Below are positions 35,175-43,758 of a stretch of 45,180 bases of DNA, one piece after another. The notes beneath the pieces are model-generated. The model searched no databases. It was not told the origin of the DNA and saw only the letters and a program-made list of their open reading frames with translations. Both the position numbers and the translations under genes were made by a program. Position 1 is the stretch's first letter, and each line of letters begins with the position of its first letter. This stretch comes from an uncultured Gammaproteobacteria bacterium (GTDB lineage: Bacteria; Pseudomonadota; Gammaproteobacteria; Enterobacterales; Succinivibrionaceae). The stretch lies in contig OMZC01000028.1 in assembly GCA_900315395.1 (NCBI GenBank), forward strand, positions 1-45,180, read 5' to 3'.

Positions 35175-35239
35175 GTAAACATGTGTATACATTTTTTTCT
35201 TTTTATTTTCAATATGTTGACATAAGTCTACATGTTTAC
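35175..35239. promoter_or_regulatory. Candidate operator: inverted GTAAACATGT repeats
   Basis: GTAAACATGT (35175-35184) and its perfect inverse ACATGTTTAC (35230-35239) lie 36-100 bp upstream of the ribbon-helix-helix gene start at 35139. Such proteins usually bind inverted repeats in their own promoter. Confidence 0.5.
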
Positions 35240-35338
35240 ATATATAGTATTTTGAAAACAGTTGTAATAAAGTTCAAATCAAGATTTCTTTTGAAGAGAA
35301 AAAAAATGAGTTAAATATAAATTAACAAAGGGGTATCT

Positions 35339-35932
35339 ATGATTTAATTTAAATATGATCACCACTTCGGTCCCGTCAACATCATTAAGTATACAGACAG
35401 ACCATTTGAATGGAGCGAGAATGGTGCCTATGAATGTGCTGTCCACATAAGAGATGCGTACAACAGAGTTGTATCTGATGGTGATCTGGTCTTGCATTTG
35501 AGAGATTATTCTCTATTAAAAAGAGTGGACAGAGAAATATTTATTCCTCTTAAATCTTCACTAAAAGGACATAAGGTTCTGATCCTTGGTAATCATGACA
35601 GTGAATCTAAAACTTTTTATAAAAGCTGTGTTTTTCTAGACGTGGTGAAGGACCTAAAATTTGGTGATTTTTATCTGTGTCACTATCCTTTGTCTGATGA
35701 GGATAGTGGAGATAAGAATGCAGAAATGTTTTATCGTCATTTTAAAGTGTCAAATTGTAGCACCATTATTCATGGCCATACTCACCAGAGAAATCCAAAG
35801 TGTTCTGACAACATCAGAAGGTTCAATGTATGCGTTGATTATCCGGAAAATCAGTTTAAACCTGTATCTATACAGGGAATACCAGAGATAGAGATTGAAT
35901 CTTATTTTTCAAAGCTACTAAGGAATATTTAG
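35339..35932 (+). pseudogene. Metallophosphoesterase with stop at codon 3
   Basis: The frame starts ATG-ATT-TAA at 35339, then continues open for about 195 codons: FKYDHHFGPVNIIKYTDRPF, VSDGDLVLHLRDYSL, LILGNHDSE, CHYPL, IIHGHTH. This is the calcineurin-like phosphoesterase pattern (family start MI-Y-F-xxDxHFGH; later GDxS, GNHD, HYP, GHxH). The third codon should be Tyr (TAT or TAC) and is TAA. The first metal site reads DHHFG and the GD motif reads RD, a further sign of decay. A TTG at 35492 could start a truncated protein lacking the first metal ligands. Confidence 0.85.
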
Positions 35933-36253
35933 GTGATCTTATAAATCAAATACCTATTTATCCCCAAAAATACCAAAATGTAAAAAATTATAAAAAACAA
36001 CTATTAACATTTTGATAATAAAAGAAATAAACTTGATTAAATAACAGGATAAAATAAGAGAAGTTATTTATGAGTGGCAGGGGCAGAAATCTTCTATAAC
36101 AAAAAAAAATAATCCGAATAAATTCTTATGATTATTTTGCCGAGATTCCATTTTAGCTTGTTATTTTTTAGACTCAGCTTTAAGGTGAAGGGATATTCTG
36201 AATTATTAATATATAGTATTTAGATCAAGTATTAATAGTATGGGGCAAAAAAA

Positions 36254-36288
36254 TAGATCACAAATTTAGATCACAAATAACGTGATCT
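36254..36288. repeat. AGATCAC direct and inverted repeats
   Basis: TAGATCACAAAT occurs twice in tandem (36254-36265 and 36267-36278), followed by the inverse GTGATCT (36282-36288). The remainder of 35933-36445 is AT-rich with no credible gene. The site lies about 160 bp from the 3' end of the tRNA gene. Confidence 0.5.
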
Positions 36289-36445
36289 CATATTTGAATT
36301 ACAAAATATTCCTAATTTTGCTTAAATTTAATTATATTTCCCAAAATTTAACAATACAAAACTATTTTAACTATAAAACAACTAGTTAATTCTGTGAAAA
36401 ACTGTGTAAAACTTGGCAAGAAAAGTAAATTTGAAGGGATATAAA

Positions 36446-36521
36446 TGGTGCTGGCAGTAGGGCTTGAACCCACGACCCCCTGTTTACAAAACAGGTGCTC
36501 TACCAACTGAGCTATGCCAGC
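36446..36521 (-). tRNA. tRNA-Thr (anticodon TGT)
   Basis: A 76-nt gene with encoded CCA (TGG at 36446-36448 on the plus strand). The acceptor stem is GCTGGCA/TGCCAGC, the D arm GCTC...GAGC, the anticodon stem CCTGT/ACAGG around loop TTTGTAA (anticodon TGT, reading ACA), and the T arm GTGGG-TTCAAGC-CCTAC. All arms pair. It lies between the conserved gyrB-glyQS side and the accessory region on its 3' side, which is the usual side for island integration into tRNA genes. Confidence 0.97.
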
Positions 36522-36642
36522 ACATTTCACGGGGACCTATTATACAGAACTTTTTTTAAATGACAACAATTTTTTAGTTTTCTTTTTAAAATTTTTGTAA
36601 AATTGTTGTCCGTTGATGGAGCTTAATTTGAAGGCTGATTTT

Positions 36643-36870
36643 ATGGATATTGTTAAACTAGATTGCCGTGGACTTTGTTGTCCAGAACCTCTAACAATTT
36701 TAAGAAATGCTGTTAGAGCAGGTCTTCCTGGTCAAGTTTTTGAACTTTTGTCAGACGACCCCGTATCTTTACGCGATATTCCTGCCTTTTGTAAGTTTAT
36801 GAATCACACTCTTGTTTCATTACCTGACGAAAAAAATCCATGTCTTTTCGTCGTTAAAAAGAAAGAATAA
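36643..36870 (+). CDS. tusA: TusA/SirA-like sulfurtransferase
   Basis: A 75-aa protein of the TusA family, which carries persulfide sulfur for tRNA thiolation and related pathways. It has LDCRGLCCPEP (residues 6-16), where the second Cys of CCPEP is the sulfur-carrying residue, and SDDPVSLRDIPAFCKFMNH near the middle, as in E. coli TusA. The ATG at 36643 with GAAGG upstream gives the family length; starts at 36613 and 36616 lack a site and add nine or ten residues. A terminator follows at 36881. The symbol is by family resemblance; other paralogues of this fold (for example YeeD-like) are possible. Confidence 0.85.
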   Translation: MDIVKLDCRGLCCPEPLTILRNAVRAGLPGQVFELLSDDPVSLRDIPAFCKFMNHTLVSLPDEKNPCLFVVKKKE

Positions 36871-36880
36871 ATTCTTCCTT

Positions 36881-36899
36881 AAAAAGGTGTTCCTTTTTT
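36881..36899 (+). terminator. Rho-independent terminator
   Basis: AAAAAGG (36881-36887), loop TGTT, then CCTTTTTT. It follows the TusA-like gene. Confidence 0.8.
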
Positions 36900-37009
36900 G
36901 CTAAAAAGCGCAATTATCAAGCCTTTAATGGTAAAATGTAACATATTTTTATTTTCGATGTGAGTTCTATCACTCACTTAATATTATTTTTTTGCAAGGT
37001 TTAATTCAG

Positions 37010-37930
37010 ATGTCTAACAAATACGACCTTCAAACATTTCAGGGCTTAATTCTTACCCTTCAAGATTATTGGATGCGTCATGGTTGCATGATCGCTGAAC
37101 CTTTTGATATGGAAGTTGGTGCAGGTACTTCTCACCCTATGACTTTCTTAAGATCATTAGGTCCAGAGCCAATTTCATGTGCATACGTACAACCATCAAG
37201 AAGACCTACTGATGGTAGATATGGTGAAAACCCTAACAGATTACAGCACTACTATCAGTTCCAGGTAATTTTAAAGCCTTCTCCTGATAACATTCAGGAA
37301 CTATATTTAGGTTCTTTAAAGGAATTAGGTTTTGATCCTACCGAAAATGATATCAGATTTGTTGAAGACAACTGGGAAAACCCTACTTTAGGTGCATGGG
37401 GTCTAGGTTGGGAAATCTGGTTAAACGGCATGGAAGTTTCTCAGTTCACATACTTCCAGCAGGTTGGTGGTCTTGAGTGTTTCCCTGTAACAGGCGAATT
37501 AACATACGGTCTAGAAAGACTTGCTATGTACATCCAAAAGAAAAAGACTGTATACGATTTAATTTGGGCTCATACAGCTAATGGTGATGTTACTTACGGT
37601 GACGTTTTCCATCAGAACGAAGTTGAGCAGTCTACTTACAACTTTGAATACGCTGATACTGATTTCTTATTCAAGATGTTCGATCAGATGGAAAAGGAAA
37701 GTAGCGATTTATTAAATCTTGAGAAGCCTTTACCATTACCAGCTTACGAAAGAATTTTAAAAGCAGCTCACTGCTTTAATTTATTAGATGCAAGACACGC
37801 TATCTCAGTAACTGAAAGACAGCGTTTCATTTTAAGAATTAGAACACTATCTAAGGCTGTTGCTGAAGCATATTACAAGTCAAGAGAAGCTTTAGGTTTC
37901 CCTATGTGCAAGAATGAGTCTGCTAAGTAA
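37010..37930 (+). CDS. glyQ: Glycine--tRNA ligase alpha subunit
   Basis: A 306-aa class II synthetase subunit of the bacterial alpha2beta2 glycyl-tRNA synthetase. It binds ATP and glycine and forms glycyl-adenylate. Conserved stretches include [47 protein letters not shown] and [12 protein letters not shown]. Length and motifs match E. coli GlyQ (303 aa). The ATG at 37010 follows CAAGG; a TTG at 36992 is possible but less likely. glyS starts 15 bp after the stop in one operon. Housekeeping, with high use of A- and T-ending codons like glyS. Confidence 0.97.
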   Translation: MSNKYDLQTFQGLILTLQDYWMRHGCMIAEPFDMEVGAGTSHPMTFLRSLGPEPISCAYVQPSRRPTDGRYGENPNRLQHYYQFQVILKPSPDNIQELYLGSLKELGFDPTENDIRFVEDNWENPTLGAWGLGWEIWLNGMEVSQFTYFQQVGGLECFPVTGELTYGLERLAMYIQKKKTVYDLIWAHTANGDVTYGDVFHQNEVEQSTYNFEYADTDFLFKMFDQMEKESSDLLNLEKPLPLPAYERILKAAHCFNLLDARHAISVTERQRFILRIRTLSKAVAEAYYKSREALGFPMCKNESAK

Positions 37931-37945
37931 GATTAGGATTTAATC

Positions 37946-40012
37946 ATGACTACAAAGAATTTATTATTGGAATTAGGTACAGAAGAGTTACCACCAAAAT
38001 CACTGCGTAACCTTGCACAGTCACTTCACGATTCTTTTGTAAAACAATTAAAAGATGAAGGATTGGCTTTTTCAGCATCTAAGTGGTACGCAACTCCTAG
38101 AAGATTAGCTTTATTCATTTCTGACTTAGCTGATAAGCAGGAAGATAAAGAAGTTGAGATCAAAGGTCCTGCTATTAAAGCAGCTTTCGATGCTAACGGT
38201 GCTCCTACAAAAGCAGCTTTAGGTTGGGCAAAAGCTAACGGTATTACCGTTGAGCAGGCTGACAGACTAAAGACTGACAAAGGCGAGTGGCTTTACGTTA
38301 AAACCACTAAGAAAGGTCAGGAAACTGTTAACGTTGTACCTGAGATGTTCAAGAACGCATTAAAAGCACTTCCAATTCCTCGCTTAATGCATTGGGGTAA
38401 CAAGCGTGAAGAATTCGTTCGTCCTGTTCATACTTTATGTATGTTATACGGTGAGAATTTAATTCCAGGTAGCATTCTAGGTGTTGAATCTTCAAAGACT
38501 ATTAACGGCCACAGATTCTTAGGTTCACCAAAGGTTACTTTAAAATCAGCTGATACCTATGTAGAGCAGTTAAGAAACGAAGGTTGCGTTGTTGCTGATT
38601 ATGACGAACGTAAGCAGTCAATCATTAAGCAGGTAACCGATATTGCTAATTCAGTAAACGGTAAGGCTGATCTTGATGATGCACTAGTAGAAGAAGTTAC
38701 TTCAATCGTTGAAGAACCACACATCTTCAAGGCTACCTTCGAAGATAGATTTTTGAAGGTACCTGCAGAAGCCTTGGTTTATACCATGAAGGGTGATCAG
38801 AAGTACTTCCCAATCTATGATAAAAACAACAAGCTTTTACCAGCATTTGCATTTGCTTCAAACATCAATCCTAAAGATCCTACTTCTTTAATCTCAGGTA
38901 ATGAGAGAGTTGTAAGACCTCGTCTTTCTGATGCAGAGTTCTTCTTCAACACAGATAGAAAGCATTCATTAGAATACTTCTTCGACAAGTTAAAGAATAT
39001 CGTTTATCAGAAGGATATCGGTACCTTAGCATTCAGATCTGATTGTGTTGAGAAGTTAGCAGTTTATATTGCTAAGTTAATCGGTGCTGATGAGTCTAAA
39101 TCAGCTCGTGCTGCTCACTTAGCTAAGTGTGATCTTGCATCTACCATGGTTACTGAATTTACCGATACTCAGGGTGTTATGGGTATGCATTACGCTGAGT
39201 TAGATGGTGAAGATAAAGACGTTTCTCAGGCAATCTTTGAGCAATATCTACCAAGATTTGCTGGTGATGCTATTCCAACAAAACCTGTTGAGATGGCTGT
39301 AAGTTTAGCTGAAAAAGTTATTACTTTAGTCGGTATCTTCGGTATCAATCAGTTACCAAAGGGTGATAAGGATCCTTTCGGTTTAAGAAGAGCAGCAATT
39401 GGTCTTATCAGAATCGTTTTAGAGAACAACTTAGACTTTAATTTTGCTTCTGTAATTGACGAAGCTTGCAAGATTTTAGGTGACAAGGTTAAATCTGAAT
39501 CAACTAAAGATCAGGTTATTAACTACGTATTTAACCGTCTAAAAGCTTACTATCAAGATCAGAACATTGAAGCTTCTATCTTCTTAGCAGTTCTATCTAC
39601 AAAACCTGAAAACTTATTAGACTTCGATAAGAGAGTTAAGGCTGTTAAATCATTTAAAGATTTACCAGAAGCTGAGAATCTTGCATCAGCATATAAGAGA
39701 ATTAACAATATCTTAAGCAAGGCTAATGTAAGTGAAGGTTCTGTTAACAAGCAATTATTAACAGAAAAGGATGAGGTTGTCCTTGCAAATGCTTTAGAGA
39801 CAATTTCACCTAAAGTTAATAAGTTATATTCAGAAGGTGATTATACTAGCGCTTTAGCTACATTATCTGAGTTAAAGGAGCCTGTTGATAACTTCTTCGA
39901 GCATGTAATGGTAAACGCTGATGATCCTAAGATCAAAGAAAACCGTTTACATTTACTAGTTTCATTACATGATTTAATTGGTAAAACAGCAGATATCTCT
40001 GTTCTTTACTAA
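37946..40012 (+). CDS. glyS: Glycine--tRNA ligase beta subunit
   Basis: A 688-aa beta subunit, which recognises tRNA-Gly and completes the alpha2beta2 enzyme. It has the typical N-terminus LLLELGTEELPPKSL, PTKAALGWAK, PRLMHWG, VRPVHTL, a core with YFPIYD and NPRD-like GNERVVRPRLSDAEFFF, an HD-like region (AAHLAKCDLASTMVTEF), KGDKDPFGLRRAAIGLIRI, and a C-terminal DALR-type anticodon-binding domain (NRLHLLVSLHDL). Length equals E. coli GlyS. A strong terminator follows. Confidence 0.97.
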   Translation: MTTKNLLLELGTEELPPKSLRNLAQSLHDSFVKQLKDEGLAFSASKWYATPRRLALFISDLADKQEDKEVEIKGPAIKAAFDANGAPTKAALGWAKANGITVEQADRLKTDKGEWLYVKTTKKGQETVNVVPEMFKNALKALPIPRLMHWGNKREEFVRPVHTLCMLYGENLIPGSILGVESSKTINGHRFLGSPKVTLKSADTYVEQLRNEGCVVADYDERKQSIIKQVTDIANSVNGKADLDDALVEEVTSIVEEPHIFKATFEDRFLKVPAEALVYTMKGDQKYFPIYDKNNKLLPAFAFASNINPKDPTSLISGNERVVRPRLSDAEFFFNTDRKHSLEYFFDKLKNIVYQKDIGTLAFRSDCVEKLAVYIAKLIGADESKSARAAHLAKCDLASTMVTEFTDTQGVMGMHYAELDGEDKDVSQAIFEQYLPRFAGDAIPTKPVEMAVSLAEKVITLVGIFGINQLPKGDKDPFGLRRAAIGLIRIVLENNLDFNFASVIDEACKILGDKVKSESTKDQVINYVFNRLKAYYQDQNIEASIFLAVLSTKPENLLDFDKRVKAVKSFKDLPEAENLASAYKRINNILSKANVSEGSVNKQLLTEKDEVVLANALETISPKVNKLYSEGDYTSALATLSELKEPVDNFFEHVMVNADDPKIKENRLHLLVSLHDLIGKTADISVLY

Positions 40013-40026
40013 TTAAGAACGCATTC

Positions 40027-40077
40027 AAAAAATAAGCGATACCTTAACTCAAATTTTGGTATCGCTTTTTTATTTTT
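40027..40077 (+). terminator. Strong rho-independent terminator of glyQS
   Basis: AAGCGATACC pairs with GGTATCGCTT around a 14-nt loop, with flanking A-run and T-run (TTTTTTATTTTT). Confidence 0.95.
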
Positions 40078-40090
40078 CGACTCTTATCAA

Positions 40091-40106
40091 TGTTCCACGT
40101 GGAACA
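40091..40106. promoter_or_regulatory. parS site 1
   Basis: TGTTCCACGTGGAACA is the perfect 16-bp parS palindrome bound by chromosomal ParB proteins. Confidence 0.92.
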
Positions 40107-40130
40107 TTAATCCATTCTCGATTTCTCTCT

Positions 40131-40146
40131 TGTTCCACATAGAACA
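40131..40146. promoter_or_regulatory. Degenerate parS-like site
   Basis: TGTTCCACATAGAACA differs from the perfect palindrome at two positions in the right half-site. Confidence 0.55.
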
Positions 40147-40221
40147 ATATCTTTCAACAGAATAGAAGAACTTTTTTTATATACTAAAACAAAATACACA
40201 TCTATACGCATTACCTTACAG

Positions 40222-40356
40222 GTGGATTCATTACGCTCTGTTGGTTCCAAAAATGAAACCAAAAGACGTCGTGGAAGACCTCGTAAAAATCCAGAAAACT
40301 CTGTTAAATCAGATAATAACCTTAATTCTCAAAATCCAGTTACAGGTACCAAGTAA
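40222..40356 (+). CDS. Small AT-hook-like protein (possible)
   Basis: The frame from GTG 40222 encodes 44 aa: VDSLRSVGSKNETKRRRGRP then RKNPENSVKSDNN.... RRRGRPRK is a classical AT-hook minor-groove DNA-binding motif. The stop lies 15 bp before the KfrA-like gene and just before its AGGAGG site, so the two look like one operon. No ATG start or clear ribosome-binding site is seen; the frame stays open upstream of the GTG, so this may be the tail of a decayed longer gene. Confidence 0.45.
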   Translation: MDSLRSVGSKNETKRRRGRPRKNPENSVKSDNNLNSQNPVTGTK

Positions 40357-40371
40357 TGAGGAGGTCGAATA

Positions 40372-40869
40372 ATGCTTGATAGAGAAAAATTAAGCCCTAC
40401 TATCAGACTTCTCTTTGATAAGGCTATTGAGCTTGATGCTCAAAAAATAGATGTGACTTATAGAGCTTTATCTGAAGCTGCTCCTAACCACTCTAAAAGA
40501 GATTATCTAAGAGCAATAGATATCCTTGAGGATTTCAAATCTGAAATTGCTAGTACCTCACTACCTATGCCTAATGAACTTAAGTCGTGGTTCGATAAAG
40601 GTATTCAAGGTATGTGGGCTAGAGGTTGCAGTTGGCTCAATGAACAGAAATCTCTTATTGAGAAAACTGCTGATGAAAAGGTTGCTATGGCAAGAAAAGA
40701 CCGAGATGAGGTTAATGACAAATGCGAATCGTTGACTCACCAGCTTCAAGACCTTAGCGTTAAACTTAGTGAAACACAATCTGCAAATCAACAATTAAGC
40801 AAAGAACTTGATATCTGTAAAAAAGAACTTCAACAGAGCAGACTTGATGTATGTGTACTTAGTGATTAG
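40372..40869 (+). CDS. KfrA-like DNA-binding coiled-coil protein, possibly truncated by TAG
   Basis: A 165-aa protein with a strong AGGAGG site. Residues about 1-75 resemble the KfrA N-terminal DNA-binding domain (IRLLFDKAIELDAQKIDVTY, then RDYLRAIDILEDFKSEI). Residues about 95-160 are coiled coil. The TAG at 40867 is followed in the same frame by 27 more codons (VSDLKQTFELQFMVLPKDFI...) to TAA at 40951, so the original protein may have been longer. It sits between parS sites, an unusual position for a plasmid-type protein. A role in chromosome organisation is only a guess. Confidence 0.75.
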   Translation: MLDREKLSPTIRLLFDKAIELDAQKIDVTYRALSEAAPNHSKRDYLRAIDILEDFKSEIASTSLPMPNELKSWFDKGIQGMWARGCSWLNEQKSLIEKTADEKVAMARKDRDEVNDKCESLTHQLQDLSVKLSETQSANQQLSKELDICKKELQQSRLDVCVLSD

Positions 40870-40961
40870 GTATCGGATCTTAAACAAACTTTTGAATTGC
40901 AATTTATGGTGTTACCAAAAGATTTTATATCAAAATTTAAAACATTAATCTAATTTTTCGA

Positions 40962-40977
40962 TGTTCCACGTGGAACA
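40962..40977. promoter_or_regulatory. parS site 2
   Basis: Perfect TGTTCCACGTGGAACA just downstream of the KfrA-like gene. Confidence 0.92.
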
Positions 40978-41228
40978 TTTTTTATGAATATTAATAGATC
41001 ATAATATATAAATCACAGAGAACGACTTCATTTTCTCATCTAAATATGCTGGCTAAATTAACTAGATCAAAATCATTTAATAACATGTAAGCACAATATA
41101 GAAGAGTATTTTCAAAGAAAAATTCATAAGTAAGTGCATGCAAATATTCGTAATGGTCAATATCTAAATAGAGATTTGCTTTTCAACTTTTAGACATATA
41201 AGTTACTTGCAATGATAAGAATAATAGA

Positions 41229-41244
41229 TGTTCCACGTGGAACA
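41229..41244. promoter_or_regulatory. parS site 3
   Basis: Perfect TGTTCCACGTGGAACA just before the gyrB terminator. The stretch 40978-41228 between sites 2 and 3 holds no gene I can see. Confidence 0.92.
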
Positions 41245-41256
41245 TTAATACAATAA

Positions 41257-41290
41257 TAAAAAGCCCCGATTTGAAATCGAGGCTCATAAA
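41257..41290 (-). terminator. Rho-independent terminator of gyrB
   Basis: On the minus strand AGCCTCGATTT pairs with AAATCGGGGCT (one G-T pair) and runs into TTTTTATTATT. It lies about 20 bp after the gyrB stop. Confidence 0.92.
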
Positions 41291-41307
41291 AATATGGAAG
41301 ATAGTTT

Positions 41308-43740
41308 CTAGATATCTAAGTTTGCCTTAGAAGCATTCTCAGCAATAAAGATCTTTCTATCCTCAACATCTTCACCCATGAGTTCATTGAACAGTCTATC
41401 TGCTTCCATAGCATCAGTTATATGAACCTTTAGTAAAGATCTTGTGTCTGGATTCATAGTAGTCTCTGACAGCTGTTCAGCAGACATCTCTCCCAAACCT
41501 TTGTAACGCTGGATCTTAACACCAGAGAAACCTTCTTTCATTAGCACTTCATAAGCCTGATGGAAGTTATTTACAGGGATCTGTTTTGATCCAATTTGAA
41601 CGAAACCATCTTTCTCAATAAGGCCATTAACCTTTGAATTCATATCTTTTAACATAGAATAATCAATAGACTTAAAGAAAGTATCGTCTAATAGATATTG
41701 ATGATCGATTCCATGTACGTGCTGAATAATCAAAGGATAGTACAGATTTGTAACAGGATCATGTTTTACTTCTGCCTTAAAGAAAACACCTTCAGAAGCA
41801 TTTGATGGTAACTGCTTGATGAAACCATCAGCCCATTCCTTTACAGCTGATTCGCTAGCCATCTGATCCTCTGTTAATAACTTGTAGTACATAATGTTTA
41901 GAACTACATCCTTTTGAATCTTTTGAGTCAATTTAGGCATTCTAGACATTACTTTATTGTAGTCATTAAACAGACTCTCTAATGGCATACCAGAGATAGG
42001 AGCAGCATCTTTATTAACATGCAATGAGCCAGCGTTAATAGCCATGTTGGTCTTATACTGTAAAGCTTCTTTATCTGACAGAACATAGTTAACTTGCTTG
42101 CCCTTTTCATACTTATATAAAGGAGGCTGAGCAACGTATACATAACCTCTTTCGATCAGTTCTGGCATATGACGATAGAAGAAGGTTAATAATAGAATAC
42201 GAATATGAGCACCGTCCACATCAGCATCAGTCATGATGATTACATTGTGATATCTAAACTTCTCAGGATTGTAATCATCTTTACCAATACCGCATTCAAA
42301 AGCACTTACTAGGGTACCAATCTGTTGAGAATCGATAACTCTATCAAATCGTGCTTTCTGAACGTTTAAGATCTTACCTCTTAATGGAAGAATAGCTTGG
42401 AACTTAGAGTTTCTACCATTCTTAGCTGTACCACCCGCTGAGTCACCCTCTACCAAGAAGATTTCAGCTAAAGCAGGATCTTTCTCACGGCACTTAACTA
42501 ACTTATCAGCAGCAATATTTAAATCTAAGCCACCTTTCTTACGAGATAAGTCACGTGCCTTTCTCATTGCTTCACGTACGCGAGCTGTTTCGATAATCTT
42601 TGAACAGATGAATTCTGCATCCTTAGGATTTTCTTGTAAGAAATAACCTAAGTTTTCACTTACTGAAGAAGCTACAGCTTGAGCAGCCTCTGAAGAAACT
42701 AACTTATCCTTAGTCTGTGATGAGAACTTAGGATCAGGCATCTTAACAGAGATTACAGCTGTTAAACCTTCGCGAGCATCATCACCACTTGTAGAAACCT
42801 TAGACTTCTTGTTATAGCCTTGTTTTTCTAAATAATTAGTAAATGTTGAAGTAATAGCTCTCTTGAAACCAGCTAAGTGAGTACCACCATCTTTTTGAGG
42901 AACGTTATTTGTAAAGCAATATACGTTTTCAGTATAAGCATCAGTCCACTGCATACCAACTTCAACAGTAATATTGCCTTCGCACTTTTTAGTAAAGTGA
43001 ATTACTTTCTGATTTAAAGGTGTCTTATTTTTATTTAAGAAGGTAATAAACTCACCAATACCACCTTCATGATGGAATACTTCCTGCTTTGGAGGAGTCT
43101 CTCTTAAATCAGTTAAAGTGATCTTAATGCCTGAGTTTAAGAATGAAAGTTCTCTTAAACGCTTAGCTAATACGTTGTAGTCAAAAATGGTCTTGGTAAA
43201 GATTGAAGGAGAAGGCCAGAATCTTACCCTAGTACCAGTTTCGTCTGAATCACCAATCTGATGAAGTGGAGCCTCAGGCTTACCACCATCTAAATAAATC
43301 TGCTGCCAGATGTGTCCTTCTCTTCTAATTGTAAGTTCTAACTTATCAGATAGAGCATTAACAACAGAAATACCTACGCCGTGCAAACCACCAGATACTT
43401 TGTATGAATTAGAATCGAACTTACCACCAGCATGTAAAACAGTCATAACAACTTCAGCTGCGGAAACATGCTCTTCAGGGTGAATTGCAACAGGGATACC
43501 ACGACCATTATCAGTACATGATACAGATTCATCTTCGTGAATAGTTACTTCAATATGGTTACAGAAACCAGCTAGAGCCTCGTCGATTGAGTTATCAACT
43601 GCCTCAAATACCATATGATGTAAACCTGAACCATCGTCAGTGTCACCGATATACATACCAGGACGTTTACGCACAGCTTCTAGGCCATGTAAAACTTTAA
43701 TACTGGAAGTACCATAATCATTGTTATTTTCTGCTGACAT
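41308..43740 (-). CDS. gyrB: DNA gyrase subunit B
   Basis: An 810-aa ATPase subunit of gyrase, which introduces negative supercoils with GyrA. The N-terminal GHKL ATPase has VRKRPGMYIGDT (about residues 24-35), EAVDNSIDEA, DNGRGIPV and GLHGVGISVVNAL. The Toprim domain has FLVEGDSAGGTAK (about 425), LPLRGKILNV and IMTDADVDGAHIR. The C-terminus has QRYKGLGEMSAEQL. Length matches gammaproteobacterial GyrB with the inserted domain (E. coli 804 aa). It follows recF by 18 bp, in the conserved dnaN-recF-gyrB order. Confidence 0.98.
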   Translation of the reverse strand: MSAENNNDYGTSSIKVLHGLEAVRKRPGMYIGDTDDGSGLHHMVFEAVDNSIDEALAGFCNHIEVTIHEDESVSCTDNGRGIPVAIHPEEHVSAAEVVMTVLHAGGKFDSNSYKVSGGLHGVGISVVNALSDKLELTIRREGHIWQQIYLDGGKPEAPLHQIGDSDETGTRVRFWPSPSIFTKTIFDYNVLAKRLRELSFLNSGIKITLTDLRETPPKQEVFHHEGGIGEFITFLNKNKTPLNQKVIHFTKKCEGNITVEVGMQWTDAYTENVYCFTNNVPQKDGGTHLAGFKRAITSTFTNYLEKQGYNKKSKVSTSGDDAREGLTAVISVKMPDPKFSSQTKDKLVSSEAAQAVASSVSENLGYFLQENPKDAEFICSKIIETARVREAMRKARDLSRKKGGLDLNIAADKLVKCREKDPALAEIFLVEGDSAGGTAKNGRNSKFQAILPLRGKILNVQKARFDRVIDSQQIGTLVSAFECGIGKDDYNPEKFRYHNVIIMTDADVDGAHIRILLLTFFYRHMPELIERGYVYVAQPPLYKYEKGKQVNYVLSDKEALQYKTNMAINAGSLHVNKDAAPISGMPLESLFNDYNKVMSRMPKLTQKIQKDVVLNIMYYKLLTEDQMASESAVKEWADGFIKQLPSNASEGVFFKAEVKHDPVTNLYYPLIIQHVHGIDHQYLLDDTFFKSIDYSMLKDMNSKVNGLIEKDGFVQIGSKQIPVNNFHQAYEVLMKEGFSGVKIQRYKGLGEMSAEQLSETTMNPDTRSLLKVHITDAMEADRLFNELMGEDVEDRKIFIAENASKANLDI

Positions 43741-43758
43741 TTGTTCCTCTGTATGTAA

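Noticed and set aside
6645-40869. Genetic code change with TAG read as an amino acid
   Set aside because: TAG ends gyrB, rtcA, rtcB, the transposase and the gene at 33251 at family-typical lengths, so TAG works as a stop here.
40091-41244. oriC within the window
   Set aside because: The parS sites and gyrB-recF-dnaN order place the origin nearby, but I see no clustered DnaA boxes; dnaA and oriC are expected beyond the right edge.
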